Origin: Aquiflexum gelatinilyticum
Lineage (GTDB): Bacteria; Bacteroidota; Bacteroidia; Cytophagales; Cyclobacteriaceae
DNA length: 64,000 nucleotides
Reading direction: 5' to 3'
NCBI RefSeq assembly: GCF_024741135.1
Contig: NZ_JANSUY010000003.1
Coordinates: 248,001 to 312,000, forward strand
Part shown: positions 34,203 through 42,439 of the stretch, one piece after another
Position numbering within the stretch: the first letter of the stretch is position 1
Layout: the number at the start of each line of letters is the position of its first letter
Notes under the pieces: model-generated
Database searches by the model: none
What the model was told of the DNA's origin: nothing
Seen by the model: the letters and a program-made list of their open reading frames with translations, nothing else
Translations under genes and position numbers: made by a program

Positions 34203-34913
34203 ATGAAAATAGAAATCTGGTCGGACATCATGTGTCCATTTTGTTATATAGGAAAAAGAAGGCTTGAATCTGCTTTGGCGGATTTTGAATATGCAGATCA
34301 TGTTCAGGTCCAGTGGAAGAGTTTTCTGCTCAATCCTGATATGGTCACCGATCCATCAAAATCTACTTTAGAATATCTATCAGAAACCAAAGGTTGGAGC
34401 ATGGCACAAACAAAGCAAGTTTCCCAACAAGTTGTGGATATGGCTGCAGCTGAAGGTTTGGTTTACCATATGGACAAGACTGTCGTCGCCAATGCGAAGA
34501 ATGCCCATCGCTTGCTTCAGTTGGCAAAGACCCTAGGCAAAGGAGGTGAAATGAAGGAAAGGTTATTGAAAGCCTACTTCACGGAAGGAACAAATATTGA
34601 TGATAAAGCCACTTTGACAGCATTGGCAATGGAAGTAGGTCTTGCTGAAAGCAGGGTTGTAGAGTGTCTGGATTCCGGTGAATTTGCAGAGAAAGTTGAG
34701 CAGGATATCTACGAATCCAGGTTAATAGGTGTGAGGGGAGTTCCTTTTTTTGTTGTAGACCGGAAATATGGGATATCAGGCGCCCAACCCAAGGAGGTTT
34801 TTGACGAAACGATCCATAAAGCCTGGGAAGATTATGTGAAGGCAAATCCTGTGCTACAGGTTGCGGAAAGTCAGGATGGGAATAACTGTGATTTAGAGGG
34901 AAATTGTAATTGA
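34203..34913 (+). CDS. DsbA/FrnE-family thioredoxin-fold oxidoreductase
   Basis: A 236-aa cytoplasmic-looking DsbA-family protein (FrnE-like, no signal peptide). The redox motif CPFC is at residues 11-14 (WSDIMCPFCYIGKRRLE); the cis-proline is in GVRGVPFFVV (about 182), and YGISGAQP is typical of FrnE. The C-terminus carries two more cysteines (NNCDLEGNCN). FrnE proteins reduce or isomerise disulfides under oxidative stress. It is followed by a GTCCACA-type heptad tract and a terminator. Confidence 0.88.
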   Translation: MKIEIWSDIMCPFCYIGKRRLESALADFEYADHVQVQWKSFLLNPDMVTDPSKSTLEYLSETKGWSMAQTKQVSQQVVDMAAAEGLVYHMDKTVVANAKNAHRLLQLAKTLGKGGEMKERLLKAYFTEGTNIDDKATLTALAMEVGLAESRVVECLDSGEFAEKVEQDIYESRLIGVRGVPFFVVDRKYGISGAQPKEVFDETIHKAWEDYVKANPVLQVAESQDGNNCDLEGNCN

Positions 34914-34918
34914 CATGG

Positions 34919-34946
34919 GTCAACAGTCCCTGGTCGACAGTCCACA
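34919..34946 (+). repeat. Four 7-bp GTCCACA-type units
   Basis: GTCAACA, GTCCCTG, GTCGACA, GTCCACA in exact 7-bp phase, starting 5 bp after the DsbA-family stop. Same family as 36033, 42325 and 63787. Confidence 0.8.
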
Positions 34947-35065
34947 CCTTTCCCTTGGTGATGTACTTCATAAATTCTTACTTTAAAACACCTATTAAAT
35001 AGCGACCTTTTTAAATGTTCCATTTTTATTTAATGGACCATTTTCGGGAGAATTGATAACATCGA

Positions 35066-35098
35066 AAAGGGAGTCCTGAGGATTCCCTTTATTTTTTT
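35066..35098 (+). terminator. Intrinsic terminator
   Basis: An 11-bp stem (AAAGGGAGTCC at 35066-35076, GGATTCCCTTT at 35080-35090; one G-T pair), 3-nt loop, then ATTTTTTT. It lies 150 bp after the DsbA-family gene. Confidence 0.8.
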
Positions 35099-35255
35099 GA
35101 AATTTTTTTTAGGGTTTGGATTTGATACCAAATTCATTTATCTCAGGCTGAATTTCATTTTTTATTTTGTTTAACTGAATATTTATAAATTATTATTTAT
35201 CAGTGACTTATGTACATGATTTAAATCATTTGTTTGCACTTGTTTTTTTGTTTTC

Positions 35256-35335
35256 CCCGAGTAATTTTGTTACTCATGAGTAAGAAATTTACTCATTTCG
35301 GTAGGTTCATTTATGGGACTGAAAGGGCGAAGCTG
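35256..35335 (+). repeat. Tandem-palindrome element, copy 1
   Basis: Two consecutive 19-bp palindromic units (GAGTAATTTTGTTACTCAT then GAGTAAGAAATTTACTCAT, 35259-35296), each a hairpin GAGTAA...TTACTC, followed after about 25 bp by GGGCGAAGCTG. A 28-nt stretch from 35256 is identical to that at 40751-40778. No gene covers it. Confidence 0.8.
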
Positions 35336-35363
35336 GGCTTTTTCTGGTTACTTCTACTACGCT

Positions 35364-35425
35364 CAGTACATGTATTTGGTTAATGGTAATTGGTTATTTC
35401 GGTTACACACAGTACATGTATTTGG
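35364..35425 (+). repeat. 16-bp direct repeat
   Basis: CAGTACATGTATTTGG occurs at 35364-35379 and 35410-35425, 46 bp apart, upstream of the winged-helix gene. The remainder of the 34947-35520 spacer, apart from the terminator and the palindrome element, shows nothing recognisable. Confidence 0.6.
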
Positions 35426-35520
35426 GTAATTGTTAATTAGGTTGATGGAAATTGAAGACTACGGATTGGATCATTTTTAGATAGAGGAATTTTGGCTTAT
35501 GTATATTACTGATCAACAAA

Positions 35521-36024
35521 ATGCTTGACTCCATAGTCACTTCCAAAACCCGGGTTAAACTTTTATTAAAGTTTTTTTCACATAATAATTCAAGCTACCT
35601 GCGTTCCCTAGCCAAGGAGTTTGATGAATCTACCAATGCTGTGCGGGTGGAGCTCAACAGGCTGACAGATGCCGGATTATTGACTTCAGGTGAGGAGGGA
35701 AAGACCATCATGTACCGGGCAAACAACGCCCATCCTTTTTTTCAGGAGATCAAAAACATGGTCTCCAAGTTTTTGGGTCTGGACCAATTATTGGAACAGG
35801 TGGTCCGTCGGCTTGGTAATGTAGAGCGGGCTTACATCATCGGTGATTATGCCAAAGGTATAGATTCAGGTACCATTGAGATGGTTTTGATAGGGAAAGA
35901 GATTGATCAGGAATACCTTGAATTTTTGGTCAACAAGACTTATGAAAAAGTACAGAGGAGGATTAAAGTGTCTGTTTTGGAAGAAGAACTGGAGGAAGTG
36001 GGGGGATTACTGGTGTTTGGGTAA
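35521..36024 (+). CDS. Winged-helix protein with degenerate nucleotidyltransferase domain
   Basis: A 167-aa protein with an ArsR/MarR-like winged helix (residues 1-68; SYLRSLAKEFDESTNAVRVELNRL as recognition helix) joined to a MNT-type nucleotidyltransferase fold (about 95-165). The usual GS...DxD catalytic motif is changed: GDYAKGIDSG has Asp instead of Ser, and the second acidic site reads IEMVLI without the Asp pair, so catalysis is unlikely and the domain may be a ligand sensor or binding module. Such genes often stand at the head of polysaccharide clusters in Bacteroidota, and it precedes one here. Confidence 0.75.
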   Translation: MLDSIVTSKTRVKLLLKFFSHNNSSYLRSLAKEFDESTNAVRVELNRLTDAGLLTSGEEGKTIMYRANNAHPFFQEIKNMVSKFLGLDQLLEQVVRRLGNVERAYIIGDYAKGIDSGTIEMVLIGKEIDQEYLEFLVNKTYEKVQRRIKVSVLEEELEEVGGLLVFG

Positions 36025-36032
36025 ATCAATTT

Positions 36033-36060
36033 GACCACAGACCATGGTCGACAGTCCATA
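36033..36060 (+). repeat. Four 7-bp GTCCACA-type units
   Basis: GACCACA, GACCATG, GTCGACA, GTCCATA in exact 7-bp phase, starting 8 bp after the stop of the winged-helix gene. Confidence 0.75.
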
Positions 36061-36126
36061 GCCACTACAATTGCAATCTATCCGAGTTTTTTATAGTTAG
36101 CGTCAAGTAATCTAATGTATATATTC

Positions 36127-36197
36127 GATATTGATTGATATTGGATATTGATTGATATTAATTTGAAATTGGATATTGATGGATATTAATTGAAAAA
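36127..36197 (+). repeat. GATATT repeat tract of mixed 7/10-11-bp spacing
   Basis: GATATT or GAAATT/GAAAAA units start at 36127, 36137, 36144, 36154, 36165, 36172, 36182 and 36192, spaced by 10, 7, 10, 11, 7, 10 and 10 bp. AT-rich spacer before the membrane-protein gene; no coding potential. Confidence 0.6.
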
Positions 36198-36310
36198 TGC
36201 GACTTTCCACTGATTTGAAAAAATAGATTAGATTTGAATTTCAGTCCTATAATTTAGGCGAAATCAATGTCCAAAAACAAAGATTACAATTAAAATAACC
36301 CAAAGATAGC

Positions 36311-37774
36311 TTGATAAGATTCACATTAATTGCCGCCCTTTTATCTGTTGTGTTTTTTCAGATTGTGGGAGAGAAAGTCCCCATTAACGAAGGCGCCATG
36401 GGAGATGGGCTCTTTTTTAGAAATGTAGCCGGAAATTTTCTAGAAAAAATAGAAGGGGGAAGCTACAATGCGTTTCAGATGCAAAGGGTGATGCCATTTG
36501 CTTTTGTAAATGTGATGTTTGGGGCGTTTGAAATTGTGAAAAGCAATGACAACCTGATCCGGGGAATGTTGGTTCTGCATTTATTGTTTCTTGGTTTGGG
36601 GGTTTATTGGTATTTCTCCTTGGCATCTAAACTTCAGCTAGGAAATAGTTTGAGCATTTTGGGCTTTGTGTTGTTGTTTGTGAATTTTGCAGTACTCAAA
36701 GAACCTTGGTATAATCCCTTCTCAACCGATCTTCCTACCATGATGTTGGCGATTGGTCAGGCCAATTATTTTATTAAAATCAACCGTCAAAAGCTTTTTT
36801 TGGTCTCTATTGTTGCCGGGTTTGTCTGGCCGACGATGATGATAACGGGATTGTTGCTCTTGTTTTTGCCGAGTGAGCCGCTGTTGCTGTATACTGAAGA
36901 AAGGCCGAAGTCAGTTTTCCCGGTTGTTGTTTCTTCATTTCTATTGGGATTTTTGGTGATGCTGGGTTTTCTTACAGGGAGGTTTGAAACCCTAAGTTTT
37001 TGGAACGGTGTCCTCTATCTTGGTTCAATTTTCAGCCTGGTTTTGTTTGTATTGGGCATGATGGTAAGGAATCCGGTGGACTGGGGCAAGAGTTATGTCC
37101 TGCTGGTGAAAAAAACCAAATCCCAAAAAATGGGCAGGTTGGTAGGGATATTTTTGGTGTTTGTGCTTGTTATTTTTCTCCTGTCAGGCAACAACAGGTC
37201 CATTCAAATGGGTGCAATTTTCTTTGGAATGGTAGCTGACACCTTACGGTTTCCGGGAGATTTTCTCGTTGGCCATTTGATGTTTTTTGGCTTTCTCATT
37301 CCATTTGCACTGGCTTTTTTTCCAAGGATGGTGAAGGAGGCCGCAAAGCTCGGAATGGGGATGACAGCAGTAGGCATATTGATGTTTATTTTTGCGCTAC
37401 ACCCGGAGTCAAGGTTGCTGTTGGCTTTTTTCCCATTCATGGTGGTACTGCTTTTGAAAGCAGTCAGGAGGTATAGGATTGTCAACAAAGACTTGATTGT
37501 GATCGGTATTGTCAATGTATTGATATCCCTGTTTTGGTTACCAATGAATGTACCCGGCATGGAAAAAGCTTTGGCAATGGGTAAGGTGGCTATGGGTAGC
37601 TTTCCTGCTCAAAGGTATTGGATGCATTTTGGCCACAAGATGTCTTTTGAGGTATATTTCATCGGCGGGATAGTTTTTACATTTTTGGTATTTTTAGCCT
37701 GGAAAGGGAAGTTGCGATATAAGAGAGAGGAGTACCGGAGGAATAAACCGGTTTCTTCTGTTTCCGGAGCTTGA
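36311..37774 (+). CDS. Polytopic membrane protein, possible GT-C-type glycosyltransferase
   Basis: A 487-aa integral membrane protein with about 10-12 helices. No family is recognised with confidence. The first periplasmic loop after helix 1 carries acidic residues (NEGAMGDGLFFRNVAGNF), a layout seen in GT-C glycosyltransferases that use lipid-linked sugars; together with the surrounding locus this suggests a sugar transfer role, but this is inference. A TTG start at 36311 is the only usable one, as an in-frame stop lies at 36296. Length and location would also fit a polymerase. A basic C-terminal tail ends in the cytoplasm. Confidence 0.6.
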   Translation: MIRFTLIAALLSVVFFQIVGEKVPINEGAMGDGLFFRNVAGNFLEKIEGGSYNAFQMQRVMPFAFVNVMFGAFEIVKSNDNLIRGMLVLHLLFLGLGVYWYFSLASKLQLGNSLSILGFVLLFVNFAVLKEPWYNPFSTDLPTMMLAIGQANYFIKINRQKLFLVSIVAGFVWPTMMITGLLLLFLPSEPLLLYTEERPKSVFPVVVSSFLLGFLVMLGFLTGRFETLSFWNGVLYLGSIFSLVLFVLGMMVRNPVDWGKSYVLLVKKTKSQKMGRLVGIFLVFVLVIFLLSGNNRSIQMGAIFFGMVADTLRFPGDFLVGHLMFFGFLIPFALAFFPRMVKEAAKLGMGMTAVGILMFIFALHPESRLLLAFFPFMVVLLLKAVRRYRIVNKDLIVIGIVNVLISLFWLPMNVPGMEKALAMGKVAMGSFPAQRYWMHFGHKMSFEVYFIGGIVFTFLVFLAWKGKLRYKREEYRRNKPVSSVSGA

Positions 37775-38007
37775 AAGGGAAGGGTCGATTAAGTGCAAAT
37801 TTTATTTGTTACCGCACTAATGACTATAGGGATGACGATCATCGGCATTTTTTTAACCTCATAGGTAGAAAGGATAATTTACCACAAATAGAAACAGGTT
37901 TTCAACAGATTTATTGAAGTAACAGACATTAATTTTCATATTCTTTCGGTAGCAGGAAGTTTTTTTTCCATCCTGATTTCTGATCATATTCATAAAGTTA
38001 TGCATCT

Positions 38008-38964
38008 ATGCACAATTACATTATTCACCCAATTTTTACAGCTTTGGAAATAAAATTCTATTCTCCATCTGATTTTGAGTCTTGGAATGAACTGGTTGAA
38101 AACAGTTCCAATGGGATATTTCTTCATTCGAGGAATTTTATGGATTACCATAGAGACCGTTTTACTGATGTCTCTCTTTTGATTAAAGAAGGGGAGGAAT
38201 TGGTGGCTGTATTGCCGGGCAACAGCTATGAAAAAACATTTTTATCCCATCAGGGATTGACCTTTGGGGGATGGATTTTCAGAAACGGGATTGATTTCGT
38301 CAAGCAGCAGGAAATCATCCTCAGATCCCTGCAATTCCTTTCTGAAAAAGGATTTACAAGGATCCGTGTCAAGCCAGTTCCGGAATTTTATCACTCCCAA
38401 AAAACCGACAATGAGTCCCTTATGGTTTCTTGTGGCGGGGTTTTGGTGGATGAGGATCCCAATTATGCCATCGAGTTGCCAAAGGTGATTTCGGACAGGG
38501 GCAAAAGGTGGGGTGTACAGAAGGCCATGAATATGGGGATTCATATTGAAGAAGACGATGGTTTTGTGACGTTTTGGGATGAAATCCTGATGCCTTACCA
38601 CAAGCAGGTATTGGGCTATGAACCTGTACACACCTTGGCTGAAATTGAATACCTTGCTGCAAACAATCCGGGGAAAATCCGTCAATTCAATGCCTATCAC
38701 AAAGGGGAAATTTTAGCAGGAGTAACCGTGTTTTCCCATCCTGAAGTGGCGAGGACACAATACATCGCTTCAACGGATGATGGAAGGAAAAACAGGGCGG
38801 TGGATCTCTTGATAGGTTACCTGATGCGGCATGTGGGAGAAAAATACATCGACCTTGGGGGCGTCACTGATCCAAAAACAGGTTTGCCAAAAGAAAGCCT
38901 TGTGCAATGGAAAGAAAGCTTTGGAGGGGGGTTGTATATGGGGAAGGTGTGGGAGTTTGGGTAA
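38008..38964 (+). CDS. GNAT/FemAB-like acyltransferase
   Basis: A 318-aa protein of the FemAB/BioF2-type double GNAT fold, which transfers amino-acyl or acyl groups to cell-wall or sugar acceptors. Diagnostic features are SWNELVENSSNGIFLHSRNFMDYH near the start, AVLPGNSYE, the RQFNAYHKGEILAGVTVFSH strand pair, and KYIDLGGVTDPKTG near the C-terminus. Genes of this type are frequent in polysaccharide loci. The acceptor is unknown. Its stop codon is followed directly by a 7-bp repeat tract. Confidence 0.78.
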   Translation: MHNYIIHPIFTALEIKFYSPSDFESWNELVENSSNGIFLHSRNFMDYHRDRFTDVSLLIKEGEELVAVLPGNSYEKTFLSHQGLTFGGWIFRNGIDFVKQQEIILRSLQFLSEKGFTRIRVKPVPEFYHSQKTDNESLMVSCGGVLVDEDPNYAIELPKVISDRGKRWGVQKAMNMGIHIEEDDGFVTFWDEILMPYHKQVLGYEPVHTLAEIEYLAANNPGKIRQFNAYHKGEILAGVTVFSHPEVARTQYIASTDDGRKNRAVDLLIGYLMRHVGEKYIDLGGVTDPKTGLPKESLVQWKESFGGGLYMGKVWEFG

Positions 38965-38965
38965 T

Positions 38966-39014
38966 TTAGAATGGTGAATTATGAATGAAAAATTAAGGAT
39001 TAAGCACGTAGAAT
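38966..39014. repeat. Seven 7-bp units after the FemAB-like gene
   Basis: TTAGAAT, GGTGAAT, TATGAAT, GAAAAAT, TAAGGAT, TAAGCAC, GTAGAAT in perfect 7-bp phase, starting 1 bp after the stop and reaching the end of the convergent four-helix-bundle gene. Confidence 0.85.
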
Positions 39015-39019
39015 TGAGG

Positions 39020-39370
39020 TTAGCGGTATTTTTTTGAGGAAATGAGAATTGAGGTGAGCATTTTATTTATTTCTAAGATTTCGGATTGCAAAAAAATGAA
39101 GTCCGGGTGGTCTCCGATCAATTCTTTTCGATCCAGTAATTTGATCCAATATGCTGTTTCCCTCGCTTCTTTGGATGCAATGCTGATTTTTGAAATAAAG
39201 TCATTTTTTGATTGGGCTGCCTGTGCTTCTTCTACATTTGCACCAATATAGGTGCCTGAACCAACAATTTGATCTGCTAACCTGTAGTGATTATTTTCTC
39301 GAAGAAAGAAATAAATATTAAGTATCTTCTCTGCGAAAATGAAGCTTTTATCAACGATCGGATTTTTCAT
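39020..39370 (-). CDS. Four-helix bundle protein (23S rRNA IVP/S23-like family)
   Basis: A 116-aa helical protein of the four-helix-bundle family first seen as intervening-sequence proteins in 23S rRNA. Signature elements are SFIFAEKILNIYFFL, QIVGSGTYIGANVEEAQAAQSKNDF and ASKEARETAYWIKLL. Free-standing copies are common in Bacteroidota, often in variable regions, but their function is not known. No rRNA is present here. It is convergent to the FemAB-like gene. Confidence 0.88.
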   Translation of the reverse strand: MKNPIVDKSFIFAEKILNIYFFLRENNHYRLADQIVGSGTYIGANVEEAQAAQSKNDFISKISIASKEARETAYWIKLLDRKELIGDHPDFIFLQSEILEINKMLTSILISSKKYR

Positions 39371-39472
39371 ATTTAGTTTCCTTTTCCACTAAAATACAAA
39401 ACGACCTTATCAGGATTAGTAAATTAAACGTTTAAATCTGAAAATGTATCTTAAAATATACCTTTAGTCCTC

Positions 39473-39500
39473 ATTGTTCATTCAAAATTTATCATTTATC
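39473..39500 (-). repeat. Four 7-bp units at the end of the 230-aa gene
   Basis: On the minus strand the heptads GATAAAT, GATAAAT, TTTGAAT, GAACAAT run from inside the stop region of the 230-aa gene outward, in perfect 7-bp phase. Same NNNNAAT family as 33855 and 61363. Confidence 0.75.
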
Positions 39501-40188
39501 TCAGTTCCACATTGATTTCGTCGCCTTTGTGGATTTCGGCGGCGAGTTTGAAGTAGAGATGGCGGTTGCGCTTGTCGTTGATTAGGATGCCGTCATCCGT
39601 TTTTTGTGCTTCTTCAAAGTCTTCAATGGTCAGGGTATCGAGCCATTTGGATGCATTGATTTCGAAGATGATGGAGGGGTTGATGGTTCTGTCGGAGGTA
39701 AAGGAAAGGATGGGAGAATTGTCAGCATCAAGTGCTAAGTCAAATCGTGGCCTTGCCCCAAAAAGCTCTATGGTCACAGGAATCAATTCTCCCGCTGTAC
39801 TGTAGTAAGACGCACTGATAAAGACGGATGGGTTTTGTTCATGATCTGACAGGTGAATTCCAAATCCCAACCTGTCATAGTTACCTTCCGGGATATTCAG
39901 GAAAAAATCTTCAGTCTCATCTGATTTGTCGAAGAAGACTTTTTTGATCTCATTGAATTCGATGTCAAGGTTTTTATTGAATTTGCTTGTGTCATTTTTT
40001 CCCCTGACACTCAGTTCGAGTTTTTTGATACAGATGAATCCCTCATGGATGATGATTTTGGGTTTGTGGGGCAAAAATACATCCATGTTGCCTTCGTACT
40101 TGTCTGTCAGCACAAATGCCAATCCTATAAAACTTTCGTCAAGCTGGTGTAGGAAATAATCGTGGGCACGGTATTGGATAATCAGCAT
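39496..40188 (-). CDS. Hypothetical protein, 230 aa
   Basis: A 230-aa protein with no signal peptide and mainly beta-strand character. It does not match a family I can name with confidence; the block IHEGFICIKKLELSVRG and the PEGNYDRLGFGIHLSD segment recall the beta-domain of some Bacteroidota lipoproteins that lack a defined function. In-frame stops occur just upstream of the ATG, so no leader is missed unless it was lost. It sits isolated between the four-helix-bundle gene and an 840-bp non-coding region. Functional link to the polysaccharide locus is unknown. Confidence 0.6.
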   Translation of the reverse strand: MLIIQYRAHDYFLHQLDESFIGLAFVLTDKYEGNMDVFLPHKPKIIIHEGFICIKKLELSVRGKNDTSKFNKNLDIEFNEIKKVFFDKSDETEDFFLNIPEGNYDRLGFGIHLSDHEQNPSVFISASYYSTAGELIPVTIELFGARPRFDLALDADNSPILSFTSDRTINPSIIFEINASKWLDTLTIEDFEEAQKTDDGILINDKRNRHLYFKLAAEIHKGDEINVELR

Positions 40189-40750
40189 GCTTTAAAATTA
40201 CTAGGGGTTATCTTTTTCAATCTCTTACTTACAATTTTACCCGCTATTGGAAGGCAGTTATTTTTTTAACCACCTTTTTTCGGATCACCTTCCACATACC
40301 TTGTGGCTGTCGGGAATTTTCATGATATCGAAAAGCATCCTTTTGTTACAAAGGGTCGACCTGCAAATAGGTTTCGTCTACTTTCCAATAAACAGACATT
40401 TCTTAAACGACAGGAAAAATTTTATTTGTATAAAACTTTTCAATTTGATGACCAATTACAGTGCCAAGTAATACTATTTTTTTCACTTTAAATAATGTAA
40501 ATCAAGGGAAGGGCAGGGTTCAAGAAGAGGTTGAATTTTGGGTTTTATGGTTATTTTTTTTATTTATAATTCATTGAAAAATAATTGTTTATATAATAAT
40601 TGATAAAAATCAATTTAAAGATTTGAAATGCATTTTAGATTTATCGACCCTCATTTTCTTCAGGACGAAGTTTTTGGAGAAAATTAAGGTTTTCTTTAAG
40701 TTTTTTTTCATTGGCGAAAATGTTTTTAGAAGGTTTGCAAATCCCGTCTG
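40189..40750. other. Non-coding spacer, no recognisable gene
   Basis: AT-rich spacer upstream of the 230-aa gene. Short ORFs around 40247-40491 show no family and overlap each other in different frames, so they are not called. The spacer continues into the repeat elements listed next. Confidence 0.5.
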
Positions 40751-40827
40751 CCCGAGTAATTTTGTTACTCATGAGTAATTTTAGTACTCGGTTGGATGTC
40801 CCAGATGGGATTGAAGGGGCGAAGCTG
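40751..40827 (+). repeat. Tandem-palindrome element, copy 2
   Basis: Same element as 35256-35335: a 28-nt identical start with GAGTAA...TTACTC, a second hairpin GAGTA...TACTC, then GGGCGAAGCTG. The second hairpin has a different loop and flank but keeps pairing, which suggests that structure is what is kept. Confidence 0.8.
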
Positions 40828-40850
40828 TGGGTAAGGGGAATCCGTTTGGG

Positions 40851-40961
40851 GGTTGTAATTGTTCTAGTGGTTGTAATGGTTGTGGGGTTGTCTGCTTCGC
40901 GTTGTAGAGTTGTCTGCTGCGCGTTGTCGGGTTTGGCTTCGTCCTTGGTACATGATACTTG
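40851..40961 (-). repeat. Inverted copies of the 59.7-60.2 kb repeat mosaic
   Basis: Read on the minus strand this carries ACAACCACTAGAACAATTAC followed by AACC (40851-40874), AACGCGAAGCAGA-type units, and CAAGTATCATGTACCAAG (40944-40961). All are found in plus orientation at 59755-60172. Confidence 0.8.
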
Positions 40962-41029
40962 GTTCTAGAAGTTTTAAAGTTAACTAGATCTCCGTTCTCG
41001 CTTCTCGGCTCTCTCTTCTCGCATCTATA

Positions 41030-42088
41030 CTAAAACCGACTTCTGAGATAATTCTTAACTGGTTGCTCAAAAAAGTAATAACCCAAGATGGCGAAAAGGT
41101 ATAACAGCAATAGGTTAGTCAAGATAGAAAGGCCAAGTGATGCCAATGCCAATTGGAATATCCCGATGTGGATCAGGTAAAACACGTAACTGCTGTCTCC
41201 CAAGATCCTAAACAGGCGCGAGGAAAGGAGTTTTTTGAATACTGTTTCTTCATGCAACAATCCCCAAAAAAGCGGCAAGATACCAAAAAGGGGTAAAGCA
41301 AAATTGTTGACCAAAATACCCAAATGAAAATTGTCACCTGTTTTTTCCCCATTGCCGATCATAGCCAAAGCCACTATTGAAAGCAGTATCCCTGCTGCGC
41401 CAAACAGCGTCAGGTGTTTGAGTGGTAAGCGGCGCTGCATATGATAAGCCAATCCCATTCCCAACAGAAATTCAAAGCATCTTCCAAAAAATGTGAAATT
41501 GAACAGGAACTGAAGATCTCCAAAAAAGCCGAAGGGAAACAGGTCCTTAAAAAGATTTTGAATCAAAATCCCTGAACTGATAATGGTTAGCGGTAAAAGC
41601 AATAAAGGCAAACGCCACTTTTTCCAGGCCAAAGCCAAAAGCGGTGCTGACAGGTAAAAAGTTTCTTCAACAGTCAAAGTCCAAGCTTGGGCAATTCCCG
41701 AGAATAGAAATTCCTGAAAATAGCCTTTCAAAAGGAGAAGATTAAGTATAAGAGCAAGGATTTCTTTTTCTCCAAATTGACTGAAATAAATTGCCCTCGC
41801 GAGGAAAATCAACATAGTCAGTATAAAGAAAACCGGATAGATTTTGGTGAACCTGTTCCAAAAATAGACGGAAAGCGAAGGTGAGGGGTTAAGAAAGTAT
41901 TTGTGGGTGATGATAAATCCACTCAGAACAAAAAACAAGGTCACTCCGGTGTGGAATTCTGCAAAGAATCTAAAAGCGAAACCTGATGTACCTGCAAAAG
42001 GATTGAAATGATGGAAGTATACCATCAGTACAGCGATCGCCCTGATGCCTGTCAGTGCAGGAAAATATGTTGGTGTTGAGGTGTTCAA
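41030..42088 (-). CDS. Acyltransferase 3 family membrane protein (OafA-like)
   Basis: A 352-aa membrane acyltransferase (Acyl_transf_3 family) with about ten helices. It opens with the usual ALTGIRAIAVLMVYFHHFNPF (conserved His pair) and FHTGVTLFFVLSGFIITH, then RFTKIYPVFF. It probably adds acetyl groups to surface polysaccharide units. It lacks the C-terminal SGNH domain found in longer OafA proteins. It is the only minus-strand gene inside the polysaccharide block from 41 kb onward. Confidence 0.9.
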   Translation of the reverse strand: MNTSTPTYFPALTGIRAIAVLMVYFHHFNPFAGTSGFAFRFFAEFHTGVTLFFVLSGFIITHKYFLNPSPSLSVYFWNRFTKIYPVFFILTMLIFLARAIYFSQFGEKEILALILNLLLLKGYFQEFLFSGIAQAWTLTVEETFYLSAPLLALAWKKWRLPLLLLPLTIISSGILIQNLFKDLFPFGFFGDLQFLFNFTFFGRCFEFLLGMGLAYHMQRRLPLKHLTLFGAAGILLSIVALAMIGNGEKTGDNFHLGILVNNFALPLFGILPLFWGLLHEETVFKKLLSSRLFRILGDSSYVFYLIHIGIFQLALASLGLSILTNLLLLYLFAILGYYFFEQPVKNYLRSRF

Positions 42089-42113
42089 GGTGCCAAATGT
42101 AATGCTTGGAAAT

Positions 42114-42134
42114 GAAGAATTTTGAATGCTGAAT
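42114..42134 (+). repeat. Three 7-bp NNNNAAT units upstream of the acyltransferase
   Basis: GAAGAAT, TTTGAAT, GCTGAAT in 7-bp phase, matching units at 59593-59620 and 61363-61558. Confidence 0.6.
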
Positions 42135-42178
42135 TAGATGTTGGAAAAGTGATACGTTTTCTTGGAAATTGGTCAAAA

Positions 42179-42244
42179 GGTAACGAATGGGTAAGGAGGG
42201 TGTAACGGAAGGGTAAGGGAAGGGTAGGAGAAGGGTAAGGGAAC
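42179..42244 (+). repeat. Six perfect 11-bp units
   Basis: GGTAACGAATG, GGTAAGGAGGG, TGTAACGGAAG, GGTAAGGGAAG, GGTAGGAGAAG, GGTAAGGGAAC: six 11-mers without gaps, in the spacer between acyltransferase and FkbM genes. Confidence 0.85.
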
Positions 42245-42324
42245 ATGCTCGAAAAGTGCCGATTTTGAAGGAAAAAATATGGTTATTTATAAAAAAATAT
42301 GATTATTTAAATTTTAATAAAATG

Positions 42325-42352
42325 GTCATCAGTCCACCGTCCACCGTCCACA
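42325..42352 (+). repeat. Four 7-bp GTCCACA-type units
   Basis: GTCATCA, GTCCACC, GTCCACC, GTCCACA in exact phase, 88 bp before the FkbM gene. The rest of the 42089-42439 spacer is AT-rich without a gene. Confidence 0.8.
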
Positions 42353-42439
42353 GCAATAGTGTACCAAACCTTTTACTAATTTGAAAAAAATAGAGGACAA
42401 TTTATTTTCAAATAAGAAACCACCATTTCGTTTTGTGAT

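Noticed and set aside
40247-40491. Two overlapping plus-strand ORFs of 62-74 aa
   Set aside because: No domain, different frames overlap, no sensible start context; treated as spacer.
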